Below are positions 8,483-16,871 of a DNA stretch of 43,127 nucleotides, piece by piece; positions within the stretch are counted from its first letter, which is position 1; each line of letters begins with the position of its first letter. The position numbers were made by a program, and so were the translations under genes. The stretch lies in contig CAMYNC010000010.1 in NCBI GenBank assembly GCA_947259685.1, forward strand, positions 1 to 43,127, written 5' to 3'. This DNA comes from an uncultured Desulfuromonadales bacterium. GTDB lineage: Bacteria > Desulfobacterota > Desulfuromonadia > Desulfuromonadales > Geopsychrobacteraceae. The notes beneath the pieces are model-generated. The model was not told where the DNA came from. It searched no databases and worked only from the letters and a program-made list of their open reading frames with translations.

Positions 8483-8994
8483 AGCTGCCCTCCTTTGAAA
8501 GTCGACTTTACATTTGAGGTTTCATTTTTCGAGATGCAGCAGGAAGAATACTATCAAAAAAGCTATTTGCAAAAAATAAATAACCAATCTCACAGGCGGT
8601 AAAGCTATAGATTAAATTAACGAACTAGAAATAATGTCCAGCTGCCTTGTTTCCTCGTAGAAAGGTGTTAATTATCAAGGGATCGAGAAGATAACAGGTC
8701 TCAACAGCACCAATCCTTCTGTGAGGGGGGGGACGGAACGTGACGGGTATTTGGGACGAAGATGACCGAACTGCCGCAGGATATTGGTCCTAGTGGTGCG
8801 TTCGGTTTTCTGTTTTTTGAGGTTTTCTGCCACTTCCGGAAACTATTTTTTCTACTACCAAGAATTCCACACCGAGCCTGTCCTGCAGACTGAAAGGAGG
8901 TGAATTCCGGTCAGGTCGAATACCCTTACATTCTTATAGCCTCTTCGATGGGATGCCAAAGAATGAGGCGGGCGAAGCAAACAAGGAGGCAATA
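8483..8994. other. Divergent intergenic region, 512 bases
   Basis: The region separates the FG-GAP gene (leftward) from the cytochrome gene (rightward). It should hold both promoters, but none is convincing. TTGG-N9-TGC at 8784-8799 has the GG-N10-GC spacing of a sigma-54 promoter with poor flanking match. A perfect anti-Shine-Dalgarno match, AAAGGAGGTGA (8893-8903), has no ATG, GTG or TTG at a usable distance. No RNA gene, riboswitch or coding region was recognised. Confidence 0.4.
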
Positions 8995-10821
8995 ATGAAA
9001 AGTCGATGGAGAATCTTATCCTTGAGCGCAGCTATTCTGCTGCTCTCCATGGTCGGTATGGCCGGTGCTTCCGGCGATCCGTCCCTGAGTCTGAAGGAAC
9101 AACTGGGTAAAAAGCTGTTTTTTGACGCCAACCTGTCCACCCCCAAGTTTCAATCTTGCGCGGTCTGCCATCTGCCCGCAGCTGGCTGGGTAGGCCCCGA
9201 CATGAAGATCAATTCCCATGGGGCGGTCTACGAAGGCGCGGTTCACGGTCGCTTCGGCAACCGTAAACCACCCAGCTCCGCTTATGCGACGCTGAGCCCT
9301 ATCTTTCATTACAACGAGGATGAAGGGCTTTTTGTCGGCGGCAACTTCTGGGACGGCCGTGCCACCGGAGAAAACCTTGGTAATCCGGCGGCTGACCAGG
9401 CCCTGGGTCCATTCCTGAATCCGGTAGAGCAGAACAATCCCAGCAAGAAGGTGGTTTGCGAGAAGGTCGTAGCGTCCCAATATGTTGAGCTGTGGACGGC
9501 TGCCTGGGGAGAGCCGATCTCCTGTTCCGATATGGACGATGTGGAAAAGAACTACGATCGCATCGGTCTCGCGATTGCCGCGTACGAGGATTCCGCTGAG
9601 GTCAACCAGTTCTCCTCCAAATGGGATTATTACCAAAAGGGGATGGCCGAGTTGACGGACATGGAAGAGCGAGGCAGGATGCTGTTCTTCGGGCCGAATG
9701 ACAACGACGGCACATTGGCAATGGACGAGGGAGCCGGCTGCTCTGCCTGTCACACCTTTGATAGAGATTCCGGCTTGGACTCCGATATCGCCTTTACCGA
9801 TTTCACCTTCGACAACATCGGCACCCCCAAGAATCCCGAGAACCCCTTCTATCGGATGGATAAGGTCTATATCTATGTCGAGGGCAAACGCGTGCCCATA
9901 AACCCCGACGGCAAGAGCTGGATCGACCCGGGCCTGGGTGGTTTTCTTGAAACTAGGCATGAATGGATGGGGTTTGCCGAAGAAAACAAAGGCAAACAAA
10001 AGGTGCCGACGGCGCGCAACCTCGACCTGAAGACCCATCCAGAATTTGTCAAGGCCTACACCCACAACGGTTTTTTCAAAACCTTAGAAGGGCTGGTGCA
10101 CTTCTACAACACCCGCGACATCAAGCGGACCTGCGACGAAGGCATGCCTTTCGATGCCACCGACGACTACACCGAGGCCATGGCACTGAAAAAAGACTGC
10201 TGGCCCGCTCCAGAGGTGGCCAGCAACGTCAACACCGAGGTACTCGGCAACCTCGGCCTGTCAGAAAAAGATGAAGAGGCGCTGGTCGCCTTCATGCAAA
10301 CCCTTTCCGATGGCTACATGGATCCCTTCGACGGCAAAGACCTTTACGATGGCTACTGCATGGGCTGCCATGGCAGTGCAGACCCGGCCGACATGGGTCC
10401 GGCGCCAGTCGCACCGCGCAAGGCTGTTGGAGCCCGCAGCTGCTCGATCAAGGGAGCGATCTACGGGACCTATGTCTTCAAAAACGGTGTCAAGCCGATG
10501 CAATTCATGCAAGGTGCATTCACCGATGAGCAAATCATGATGATTTCGGATTACTTGAATTCCTTCGACGACATCAGCGGTCAGCAGCGCTATGTGACCA
10601 CCTGCGCCGGTTGTCATGGCATTGATGCTATGGGTGGCAGGGTCGATGAAGAGGTCGCTGGCGAAGATGCCTATGACATCAAGGAAGCCATTTACGAGGA
10701 ACGGCCGATGCGTTTCCTTAACTGCCTGCCGCGTGAGGACGTCTACGATATCGGTGGTTTCCTGGAATACTATGATGATAGTGATGATAGTGATGATGAT
10801 AAGGACAAAGATGAGGATTGA
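8995..10821 (+). CDS. Four-heme cytochrome c peroxidase/MauG-like periplasmic protein with C-terminal cytochrome c domains
   Basis: This 608-residue protein begins with a signal peptide (residues 1 to about 26, ending in AGA/SG), so it acts in the periplasm. Four c-type heme motifs are present: CAVCH at 55-59, CSACH at 249-253, CMGCH at 455-459 and CAGCH at 537-541. The first two, with the surrounding LGKKLFFDANLS and FWDGRATG, define the diheme cytochrome c peroxidase/MauG fold (about 30-440). The last two are extra mono-heme cytochrome c domains. The tail is a run of Asp/Lys (YYDDSDDSDDDKDKDED). I start at ATG 8995, which has an AAGGAGG site; an upstream in-frame ATG at 8953 has none and would bury the signal peptide. 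Peroxide reduction or quinol-linked electron transfer is possible. Confidence 0.85.
   Translation: MKSRWRILSLSAAILLLSMVGMAGASGDPSLSLKEQLGKKLFFDANLSTPKFQSCAVCHLPAAGWVGPDMKINSHGAVYEGAVHGRFGNRKPPSSAYATLSPIFHYNEDEGLFVGGNFWDGRATGENLGNPAADQALGPFLNPVEQNNPSKKVVCEKVVASQYVELWTAAWGEPISCSDMDDVEKNYDRIGLAIAAYEDSAEVNQFSSKWDYYQKGMAELTDMEERGRMLFFGPNDNDGTLAMDEGAGCSACHTFDRDSGLDSDIAFTDFTFDNIGTPKNPENPFYRMDKVYIYVEGKRVPINPDGKSWIDPGLGGFLETRHEWMGFAEENKGKQKVPTARNLDLKTHPEFVKAYTHNGFFKTLEGLVHFYNTRDIKRTCDEGMPFDATDDYTEAMALKKDCWPAPEVASNVNTEVLGNLGLSEKDEEALVAFMQTLSDGYMDPFDGKDLYDGYCMGCHGSADPADMGPAPVAPRKAVGARSCSIKGAIYGTYVFKNGVKPMQFMQGAFTDEQIMMISDYLNSFDDISGQQRYVTTCAGCHGIDAMGGRVDEEVAGEDAYDIKEAIYEERPMRFLNCLPREDVYDIGGFLEYYDDSDDSDDDKDKDED
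10774..10800 (+). repeat. Short tandem repeat encoding the acidic tail
   Basis: Three 9-base units, GATGATAGT twice then GATGATGAT, encode Asp-Asp-Ser repeats at the C-terminus of the four-heme protein. Slippage could change tail length without shifting the frame. Confidence 0.8.
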
Positions 10822-10867
10822 AAACCCTATAGGGTTTATATCCTAGGGATCTGATTGATATGTTTTT

Positions 10868-10892
10868 AGCGCCCCGTAGTGGGGCGCTTTTT
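10868..10892 (+). terminator. Rho-independent terminator of the four-heme cytochrome gene
   Basis: AGCGCCCC (10868-10875) pairs with GGGGCGCT (10881-10888) over a 5-base loop and leads into a T-run. A separate perfect 16-bp palindrome, AAACCCTATAGGGTTT, lies just before it at 10822-10837, right after the stop codon. Confidence 0.88.
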
Positions 10893-10904
10893 AAAACCCA
10901 ATGG

Positions 10905-11297
10905 CTACAGGCCGATAGTGGCAAGGCCTTTTTGGATCGCATCCTGATTGAACGGTTTGGTCAGGTAACCCTCACAGCCCTGCTTAAAGGATGACATGAT
11001 GGTTTTGGCGTCGGCCATGGCCGTCACCATTAACACCTTTGCTGCGGTTTCCAGTGAGTTGATGCCATGCTCCTGCTCATAGGCCCTGATCTGTTTGAGG
11101 ACTTCAGGGCCGCTAAGTCCAGGCATGTCGACATCGAGGGTGATCAGTTCGTAAGGCTGATCTTCCAGATGGGCTTTAACAAACAGTTCCAGCGCTTCTT
11201 CGCCACTGCCCGCGGCATCGCACTCACCGCGAGAGGCAAGTAGCAGGCTGATTTTTTTTAAACTGACAAATTCATCGTCGACCACTAAGATTTTCAT
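10905..11297 (-). CDS. Stand-alone CheY-like response regulator
   Basis: This 130-residue protein is a single receiver domain with no output domain. The acidic pocket is D7-D8 (LVVDDE), the phosphoacceptor is D55 (LDVDMPG), the switch threonine is T92 and the conserved lysine is K114 (TKPF), so it should be phosphorylatable. It begins 11 bases after the hybrid kinase gene upstream on the same strand, and both are probably one transcript. The likely role is terminal phosphoacceptor from the kinase's Hpt domain, acting by protein-protein contact. The target is not visible in the window. Confidence 0.9.
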   Translation of the reverse strand: MKILVVDDEFVSLKKISLLLASRGECDAAGSGEEALELFVKAHLEDQPYELITLDVDMPGLSGPEVLKQIRAYEQEHGINSLETAAKVLMVTAMADAKTIMSSFKQGCEGYLTKPFNQDAIQKGLATIGL

Positions 11298-11308
11298 CGG
11301 TTACTCCT

Positions 11309-14176
11309 TTACCCTGCGGGGCTGGGTGCTTCTGTTGCGTTGATGAAGCGGTTTAATTCTATCTTTACCTGGTTAAAGCTCTCTTCGAGTAAGGGTAGCT
11401 TAGCTTCGGTAGCGAGTTCCTCGAGTTGCCGGGCGGCCTCGGCAAGGGGGACGGCCATCAGGTTGCCGGCTCCACCTTTGATGGCGTGAGCCTCTTTTCT
11501 CACCGTCTCTGAATTCTCGATTGCGATCGCCTCGCCGATCCGCTCCAGTTGTTTTCCAGAGTGCTCAATGAAGCCATCGATGACCGTTTGTAAAAAGGCT
11601 TCATCACCGTCAAATTCTTCAATCGCCTTAGCGTAATCAATCGCTAAGTTGCGCTCACCGGACTCATCGGTAGAATTCGGGCGACTTGATTGCTGGGGCT
11701 GGTCGCTGGTCCATTTTTCCACCAGCCTGAGCAGATCGGCCCTGCGGAGCGGTTTGGTAATGTAATCGTCCATGCCGGCCAGCAGGCACTGTTCACGGTC
11801 TTCAGATTTGGCATGGGCGGTCATGGCGGCAATCGGAATCTGGTGCTTTTCGACCCTGTTCTTATTGCTAACCATGGCAGCGATTTTCTGCTCATGGGCG
11901 CGGATTGCAGCTGCCGACTCCAGTCCATTTAAAACCGGCATATCGATATCCATCAAGATCATGTTGAACTGTCTGGCTTTGAACTTTTCCAGGGCGACGT
12001 GCCCATTTTCGGCAATCGTGACCTGGTAACCGGCCTTTTCCAGGTGCCGACGGGCGACTTGCTGATTGGTCGGATGGTCTTCGGCTAACAGAATCTGCAC
12101 GTTGCTGCGGCTTTCATCTTTTAACAGGTGTTTGGTGATCAGGGCTTGGTGGGAGGTTATTGCCTGAGCAGCAGGATTGAGGATGAGGCCGATTGCCTTG
12201 CGTAGCTCTTCCTGTTTAATCGGTTTGGGCAGATAGCCTTGGACCCCAATTTGCCGGCAGAAATCGGCATCCCCTTTTTGGCCGATGGAGGTCAGTGCTA
12301 GCGTCGGGATGGTGGCTAGGTTGGGGTTGGCCTTGATGTTTTTCAGCACCAGGCTGCCACCCATTTCAAAGATCTGCAGGTCGGCGACAATGAGATCGAA
12401 GGGGGATTGCAATGCCGGCTGACTTTGGTCGTTAATGCTGAGGTTCATATGATCCGGCAGTTCGGTCACCAAGCAGCCCCAGGATTCCAGATACTCAGTC
12501 AAAACAAAAGAGCTGGATGGATTGCTAGTGACCAGCAGCACCTTGGTGTTCTCCAGGTTGATTTCTGCCGCCAGCTGGGCCATCTGTTGCTCGGCCGGCC
12601 TTGGGAACTTCAGCTTCACCCAGAAGGTGCTGCCTTGGTTAGCATAGCTCTCGACCCCAATCGTACCACCCAGAAGTTCGGTGAGCTGTTTAGCGATGGT
12701 GGTGCCGAGTCCGGTACCGCCATATTTTCTGGTGGTTGAACTGTCGGCCTGCATAAATCCTTTGAAAATATCCGCTTGTTTCTCTTTGGCAATGCCGATA
12801 CCGGTATCTTTAACTTTCAAGCAGATCTCGATTTCTTCTGGTGTCTCAGCTCCTTTTTCAACCATCACAGCGATTTCACCCTTGGCAGTAAATTTCAAAG
12901 CATTGCTCGCCAGGTTGTACAGGATCTGCTTGATCCGGATCGGGTCGCCGATCAATCTCGGTGAAATACTCGGACAGACATAAGAGATAAAATCGAGCCC
13001 TTTTTGATGGGCGCGTAACGCGATGCTGGTTGAGATATCCTCTATAATATTGCGCAGATTAAAGGGGATTGCCTCGAGTTCCAGCTTGCCCGCTTCAATT
13101 TTTGAGAAATCGAGCACATCGCTGACCAACGCCAGCAGAGTATTCGCCTCCGACATGATCGTGTTCAGGAGGTCCTGCTGCTCCATACTCAACTCAGTAT
13201 CCAGACAGATTTCAGTCATCCCCAGAATGCCATTGATGGGAGTGCGGATTTCGTGGCTCATATTGGCCAGAAATTGACTTTTGGCTTGGTTTGCTGCTTC
13301 GGCCTGCTGTTTGGCTTCATTCTGCTTGGTGATATCGGTAAAGCTTTCGATGATGCCGAGCAGCTCGCCTTCAGAGGAGCGGAAAGCGGATGCTGACAGA
13401 TCGCATTGAATCTGTTGGCCATCTGGCCGGGTTTTGGTAATTTCAATTTGAACTTTTTCTTCGCCGTTTTTAATCCGTTGCAAAGCGCAATCGGCGGTGT
13501 TGCAATTTTCCCCGGGGAACAGCTCGTAGCACTTATTGTTTATCAAGTGGCCCTGATGGCTGCCCAGTAGGGATAAGAAGGGTTGATTAAACCGCAGGAC
13601 GTTGAAATTGCAGCCGATGATTCGCATGCCGTTGCCGGCAGTTTCGAAGATTTGATTCAGCTCAGCATTGGTTGAGCGCAGGGCTGCTTCAGTGCTTTTA
13701 TTGAGTTCGATCGCCTCTTCCAGCTCGGTATTGGTCGATTCTAGCATTATCGTCCGTTCATGGACGCGTTCTTCCAGCTGTGTCTGGGCCTTCTGAAGGC
13801 TTTTTTCAATGCCGATTCGCTTGTTGATTTCCTGCTCAAGAATGCGATTTTTTTCGGTTAATTCAGCGGTTGTGGTGTTGATGTTGTGCAGCGCCGCTCT
13901 GGTCAGATTCATCACCAGCCAGACAAAAATCGCTCCGCCGAGAAAGACGCTGGAGGTCAGGATTTCCAGCGGGATGAGGGTCTTATTGATCAGAATATAG
14001 ATATAAGCGATATAGCCGAACAGGAAAAAGGCCATCAGGATGTTCAGAAAAAACCACTTTTTCTGCTGCTTTTCAGGTGCCTTACGTCTGGTATTGATAC
14101 TCAGCAGATTGCTGTAGAGCATCAGGAAAATGCCAACCATGACCTGCAGGATACATATTGCGTTCATCGACAGCAT
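11309..14176 (-). CDS. Membrane hybrid sensor histidine kinase with PAS, two receivers and Hpt
   Basis: This 955-residue inner-membrane kinase has three hydrophobic segments (about 6-26, 42-63, 70-92), a coiled coil (about 104-175), a PAS domain (about 172-290) with a cysteine-rich loop (CYELF, ENCNTADC), and HisKA with phospho-acceptor H308 (MSHEIRTP). The ATPase domain follows (N-box NLASNALKF, DTGIGI, GGTGLG; about 405-525). The first receiver (about 543-665) lacks the usual acidic pair: the motif is LLVTSN, so it is probably not phosphorylated normally. The second receiver (about 693-820) is intact, with D743. The Hpt domain has H897 (AHAIKGG). This is a BarA/ArcB-style phosphorelay; its partner is probably the neighbouring receiver. 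The sensory input is unknown and the periplasmic part is very short. Confidence 0.9.
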   Translation of the reverse strand: MLSMNAICILQVMVGIFLMLYSNLLSINTRRKAPEKQQKKWFFLNILMAFFLFGYIAYIYILINKTLIPLEILTSSVFLGGAIFVWLVMNLTRAALHNINTTTAELTEKNRILEQEINKRIGIEKSLQKAQTQLEERVHERTIMLESTNTELEEAIELNKSTEAALRSTNAELNQIFETAGNGMRIIGCNFNVLRFNQPFLSLLGSHQGHLINNKCYELFPGENCNTADCALQRIKNGEEKVQIEITKTRPDGQQIQCDLSASAFRSSEGELLGIIESFTDITKQNEAKQQAEAANQAKSQFLANMSHEIRTPINGILGMTEICLDTELSMEQQDLLNTIMSEANTLLALVSDVLDFSKIEAGKLELEAIPFNLRNIIEDISTSIALRAHQKGLDFISYVCPSISPRLIGDPIRIKQILYNLASNALKFTAKGEIAVMVEKGAETPEEIEICLKVKDTGIGIAKEKQADIFKGFMQADSSTTRKYGGTGLGTTIAKQLTELLGGTIGVESYANQGSTFWVKLKFPRPAEQQMAQLAAEINLENTKVLLVTSNPSSSFVLTEYLESWGCLVTELPDHMNLSINDQSQPALQSPFDLIVADLQIFEMGGSLVLKNIKANPNLATIPTLALTSIGQKGDADFCRQIGVQGYLPKPIKQEELRKAIGLILNPAAQAITSHQALITKHLLKDESRSNVQILLAEDHPTNQQVARRHLEKAGYQVTIAENGHVALEKFKARQFNMILMDIDMPVLNGLESAAAIRAHEQKIAAMVSNKNRVEKHQIPIAAMTAHAKSEDREQCLLAGMDDYITKPLRRADLLRLVEKWTSDQPQQSSRPNSTDESGERNLAIDYAKAIEEFDGDEAFLQTVIDGFIEHSGKQLERIGEAIAIENSETVRKEAHAIKGGAGNLMAVPLAEAARQLEELATEAKLPLLEESFNQVKIELNRFINATEAPSPAG

Positions 14177-14278
14177 TCGCGCGAGCCCCTTTGATTAGGG
14201 AATTCTATAGGTTTTTGTAGAAAAATAAAATAGATTTAATAATTATATTGTTAAATAATATTAGCTCCTCTGCTGCAG

Positions 14279-14324
14279 AGAACCTCGCTTTTGTTGTCGG
14301 GGCCTTGCGGAAGGGGTTCTTTTT
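14279..14324 (+). other. Terminator-like hairpin in the leader of the PilZ gene
   Basis: AGAACC (14279-14284) pairs with GGTTCT (14315-14320), with CGC/GCG able to pair inside, followed by a short T-run. It lies about 60 bases upstream of the PilZ start, after a very AT-rich stretch (14215-14265). It could be an attenuator or the end of a small transcript; I cannot tell which. Confidence 0.3.
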
Positions 14325-14383
14325 GGAAATCTGCCATGATATAAGGAGTTTAAAGTTGTTAATCAGATGTGCTCGGAGATGCA

Positions 14384-14719
14384 ATGGCAGAAAAAAGAGA
14401 TATTAAACGCAAGCGGAAGCGGTTGAAAATCCGCTTTGGAGTGGAATATCCCCGGCGGGTGGCTTTTACCGAAGACCTGTCGCACGATGGCATGTTTATC
14501 ATTACCGGTCAGCCGGAACGACCGGGATCGCTGATCATTATCGATATGACGCTGCCGGATGAAACCGAAGTCATCGCTTATGGCCGGGTGCGCTGGGCGA
14601 AAAAGGTTCCACCGAACCTGGTCAGAGTGGCCAGCAAGGGGGGGATGGGAGTCGCTCTGCTCCGTTTTGATAGGGGTCAAGAGGCCTACCTGGCGCTTGT
14701 CGAAGAGCTGCGGCACTGA
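14384..14719 (+). CDS. PilZ-domain protein, predicted c-di-GMP receptor
   Basis: This 111-residue protein consists of a single PilZ domain. The arginine-rich N-terminus (KRDIKRKRKRLKIRFG) supplies the RxxxR part and DLSHDG supplies the DxSxxG part of the c-di-GMP-binding signature. A beta-barrel follows (GSLIIIDMTLP, VIAYGRVRWAKK, GGMGVALLRF). ATG 14384 is preferred: CGGAG lies five bases upstream; an in-frame GTG at 14369 would add five residues. It ends 13 bases before the sigma-54 activator gene and is probably co-transcribed with it, which could link c-di-GMP to that activator, although no physical link can be seen. Confidence 0.85.
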   Translation: MAEKRDIKRKRKRLKIRFGVEYPRRVAFTEDLSHDGMFIITGQPERPGSLIIIDMTLPDETEVIAYGRVRWAKKVPPNLVRVASKGGMGVALLRFDRGQEAYLALVEELRH

Positions 14720-14732
14720 TATCTTTCCTGTT

Positions 14733-16163
14733 ATGAACGATTCCCGGGTTAATCCTGAGTATCTGCCGGCGGTTTCGCCCGATTTGCTGCTGATCCATAA
14801 GGGCCAGGCGGGCTGGCAACTGCAGGCGGTTTCTGAGCGGCTGGCTGAAGGGCTGCAGATCGCCCAGCAGGCGGTGTACGGGCGTTCGCCAGCTGCGCTT
14901 TTCCCCCAAGCCGTGCCGTCGCTGGAGAGCCTGGCCGATGAGGTGTTGGAACAGGGCGGCGATCTTGCCGATGTGAAAATTCGCCTGCACCCTGACCTGG
15001 CGGTGCAGCTGGCCGATGTTCAGTTCGCTGGACTGACGGACGATTACCAGGGGCAGCTGGTGCAGATCCGCCTGCGTGGTGAAACCCCGGCCAGTCGTCA
15101 GGAGACCGGTTTCCGTAATCTGGTCGGCAGCAGTCCGGCGATGCGCGAGGTGTTCCGTAAAATCTCCCTCTATGGTGCTTCGGATGCTGCGGTGGTCATC
15201 ACTGGGGAAACCGGTGCCGGTAAGGAGTTGGTAGCCCAGGCGCTGCACGAGGAAAGTGACCGTCACAACCGGCCTTTCGCCGCCTTGAACTGCACGGCGA
15301 TCAGTGAACAACTGCTCGAATCGGAACTGTTCGGCCATGAGCGAGGTGCTTTTACCGGGGCGGTACGGGAGCATCGCGGCTATTTCGAACGCGCTGATGG
15401 CGGCACCCTGTTTCTGGATGAGATCGGCGACATGCCGCTGCATATCCAAAGCAAGTTACTGCGCGTGCTTGAGGATGGCCATGTCCAGCGGGTTGGCAGC
15501 GAGAAGAGCCGTCAGGTCGATGTGCGGGTGATCGGGGCGACCAATGTGCCGCTGGAGCAGGCGGTCAGCGAAAATCGCTTCCGCGCCGATCTTTACCACC
15601 GGCTGGCCGTGCTGCGCATCCATCTGCCGCCGCTGCGTGAGCGGGGGGAGGATATTCCGCTGCTCGCCGAGCAGTTTCTGCAGCAATTCAATGCCAAATA
15701 CAACAAGGGGGTGCAGCGTTTGACCAGCGAAGCGACTCGTCTGCTGCAGTCTTACCTCTGGCCGGGCAATGTCCGTGAGCTGCGCAATGTGTTGGAGCGG
15801 GTGGTGGTCGAGAATGACACTGAGTTGATCGGTGCCCGCGCCTTTGCCGAGTGGATTCAGGAGCGCCAGCAATTCGCTGCAGCTCCGGCTAGCCTGGCTA
15901 TGGTTGCTGAAAATCCAAGAAATCTGCCGGTGGTCCTGCCTTATCGGGGCGTGCAGCGGGATGATCCTTTTGTCGATGTCGACCTGATACCGGGTCGCCG
16001 GAGCCAGGGGCGGCCTGCTGAGCTTGACGCAGCGATGATCCGCGACGCTTATCGGGCCGCGGGGGGCAACCTGTCAGCGGCCGCGCGTCGGTTGGGGGTG
16101 CATCGTGCCACCCTCTACCGTCATCTGCAGCGTTTAAATCTTACCCGCAACGATCTTTCCTGA
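14733..16163 (+). CDS. Sigma-54-dependent transcriptional activator (enhancer-binding protein)
   Basis: This 476-residue activator has a roughly 125-residue N-terminal domain of no clear family (not a receiver; possibly PAS-like). It then has an AAA+ domain (about 128-365) and a C-terminal Fis-type helix-turn-helix (about 436-470, [19 protein letters not shown]). The AAA+ domain has Walker A GETGAGKE (158-165), the sigma-54 contact loop GAFTGA (205-210), Walker B with [11 protein letters not shown] (about 223-233) and the arginine region FRADLYHRL. It should therefore open sigma-54 promoters. I start at ATG 14733; the frame is open further upstream but only inside the PilZ gene. No strong ribosome site precedes it, so coupling to the PilZ gene is likely. 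The sites just downstream (16185-16241) make the hsp20 pair the likely target. Confidence 0.92.
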   Translation: MNDSRVNPEYLPAVSPDLLLIHKGQAGWQLQAVSERLAEGLQIAQQAVYGRSPAALFPQAVPSLESLADEVLEQGGDLADVKIRLHPDLAVQLADVQFAGLTDDYQGQLVQIRLRGETPASRQETGFRNLVGSSPAMREVFRKISLYGASDAAVVITGETGAGKELVAQALHEESDRHNRPFAALNCTAISEQLLESELFGHERGAFTGAVREHRGYFERADGGTLFLDEIGDMPLHIQSKLLRVLEDGHVQRVGSEKSRQVDVRVIGATNVPLEQAVSENRFRADLYHRLAVLRIHLPPLRERGEDIPLLAEQFLQQFNAKYNKGVQRLTSEATRLLQSYLWPGNVRELRNVLERVVVENDTELIGARAFAEWIQERQQFAAAPASLAMVAENPRNLPVVLPYRGVQRDDPFVDVDLIPGRRSQGRPAELDAAMIRDAYRAAGGNLSAAARRLGVHRATLYRHLQRLNLTRNDLS

Positions 16164-16184
16164 AATATTCCATGCCTTCAGAGC

Positions 16185-16241
16185 TGCGACGTCGCAACCG
16201 TCGCAACTTGGAATGGCTGCGACATTCTTGCGACGTCGCAA
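16185..16241. promoter_or_regulatory. Upstream activating sequences: two TGCGACGTCGCA palindromes with half-sites
   Basis: A perfect 12-bp palindrome, TGCGACGTCGCA (16185-16196), and a perfect 14-bp version, TTGCGACGTCGCAA (16228-16241), have centres 44 bases apart, about four helical turns. Between them GTCGCA (16200-16205) and TGCGAC (16218-16223) form another inverted pair. Relative to the predicted hsp20 start (about 16338) the palindromes sit near -148 and -104, typical for enhancer sites of sigma-54 activators. Binding by the adjacent activator is inferred. Confidence 0.7.
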
Positions 16242-16311
16242 CTTTCTGCCTGTCTGCTTGATGATATCTCTATCTCCTCAAAAAATAAGCAACCTTTTGG
16301 TTTTATTGCAG

Positions 16312-16328
16312 TTGGCATCCCCTTTGTA
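16312..16328 (+). promoter_or_regulatory. Sigma-54-type promoter of the hsp20 pair
   Basis: TTGGCATCCCCTTTGTA matches the -24/-12 consensus TTGGCAC-N5-TTGCT at most conserved positions. GG (16314-16315) and GT (16326-16327) have the required ten-base spacing, with GT in place of GC. The predicted start is near 16338, about 46 bases before the first hsp20. Confidence 0.65.
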
Positions 16329-16383
16329 AAAGAAAGAGGCACGAACCGAAAAACAGCAATAACGTCACCCAAGGAGGAAAGAT

Positions 16384-16812
16384 ATGTTCGGTCTACAAAT
16401 GTTTAACGAAATGGAAAAGCTACAACGGGAAATGGATCAGGTCTTTCGTGGCACCGGGCTTTGTGAACCTGCCAGGGCTCAGCAACTGGCCAGCAGGCTT
16501 AAACTGCGCGACACTGGGGAGGCTTTTGTGGTTGAAGCCCCGCTGCCGGGAATTGACAGCGATAAGCTGGAGATCAACGTGCTTGGCCGGCGCTTAAGCC
16601 TGAGTGGTGAATATCGGGCTGAGGAAGTTGCGGACAATGCGCTCTGGCATCGTCAGGAGCGGCCCTCGGGCGCCTTCAAACAGGCAATTCATTTGCCGGC
16701 GGCGATCGACGCAGACAAGGTCGAAGCTGAGTACAAGCATGGCACCCTGAGGGTGAATTTGCCCAAAGCTCAATCGGCGAAGCCGCTGAAAATAGCTGTG
16801 AAGACTGATTAA
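16384..16812 (+). CDS. Hsp20-family small heat-shock protein, first copy
   Basis: This 142-residue protein has the alpha-crystallin domain (about 38-130), including EAPLPGIDSDKLEINVLGRRLSLSGEY, split here between two strands, and KHGTLRVNLPKA. The C-terminus carries the short anchoring motif KIAV. Such proteins form oligomers that hold unfolding proteins for ClpB and DnaK. The N-terminal arm (FGLQMFNEMEKLQREMDQVF) is helical. The AAGGAGG site is just upstream of the ATG. It is the first gene of a two-gene operon ahead of clpB, with a sigma-54-type promoter. Confidence 0.93.
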   Translation: MFGLQMFNEMEKLQREMDQVFRGTGLCEPARAQQLASRLKLRDTGEAFVVEAPLPGIDSDKLEINVLGRRLSLSGEYRAEEVADNALWHRQERPSGAFKQAIHLPAAIDADKVEAEYKHGTLRVNLPKAQSAKPLKIAVKTD

Positions 16813-16871
16813 GCTGAGTCGAAACAAGAATCTTAGCAGATAACAGAGTTGCCACATCAAGGAGCCAAATC

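Noticed and set aside
8640..8900. c-di-GMP (GEMM) riboswitch in the cytochrome leader
   Set aside because: I looked for the conserved core of this class, which is common in the group, and did not find it.
4497..8950. Genomic island with att sites using the tRNA-Asn 3' end
   Set aside because: I found no repeat of the tRNA 3' end downstream and no integrase.
8953..8994. Upstream ATG that would extend the four-heme protein by 14 residues
   Set aside because: It has no ribosome site and would place a polar stretch before the signal peptide, while ATG 8995 has AAGGAGG at the correct distance.
8900..8997. Possible leader peptide from GTG 8900
   Set aside because: The GTG is inside the Shine-Dalgarno sequence itself, so a ribosome could not use both.
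9016..10065. 349-codon minus-strand frame opposite the four-heme gene
   Set aside because: The plus strand encodes four heme motifs and a signal peptide; the minus-strand frame shows no recognisable domain.
10868..10892. Bidirectional use of the terminator for the converging receiver gene
   Set aside because: The bases on the left flank are Ts, which read as As on the minus strand, so no minus-strand T-run follows the stem.
14559..14732. N-terminal extension of the sigma-54 activator into the PilZ gene
   Set aside because: The extension is the PilZ gene read in another frame; its composition is unlike a protein domain, and ATG 14733 begins the conserved-looking part.
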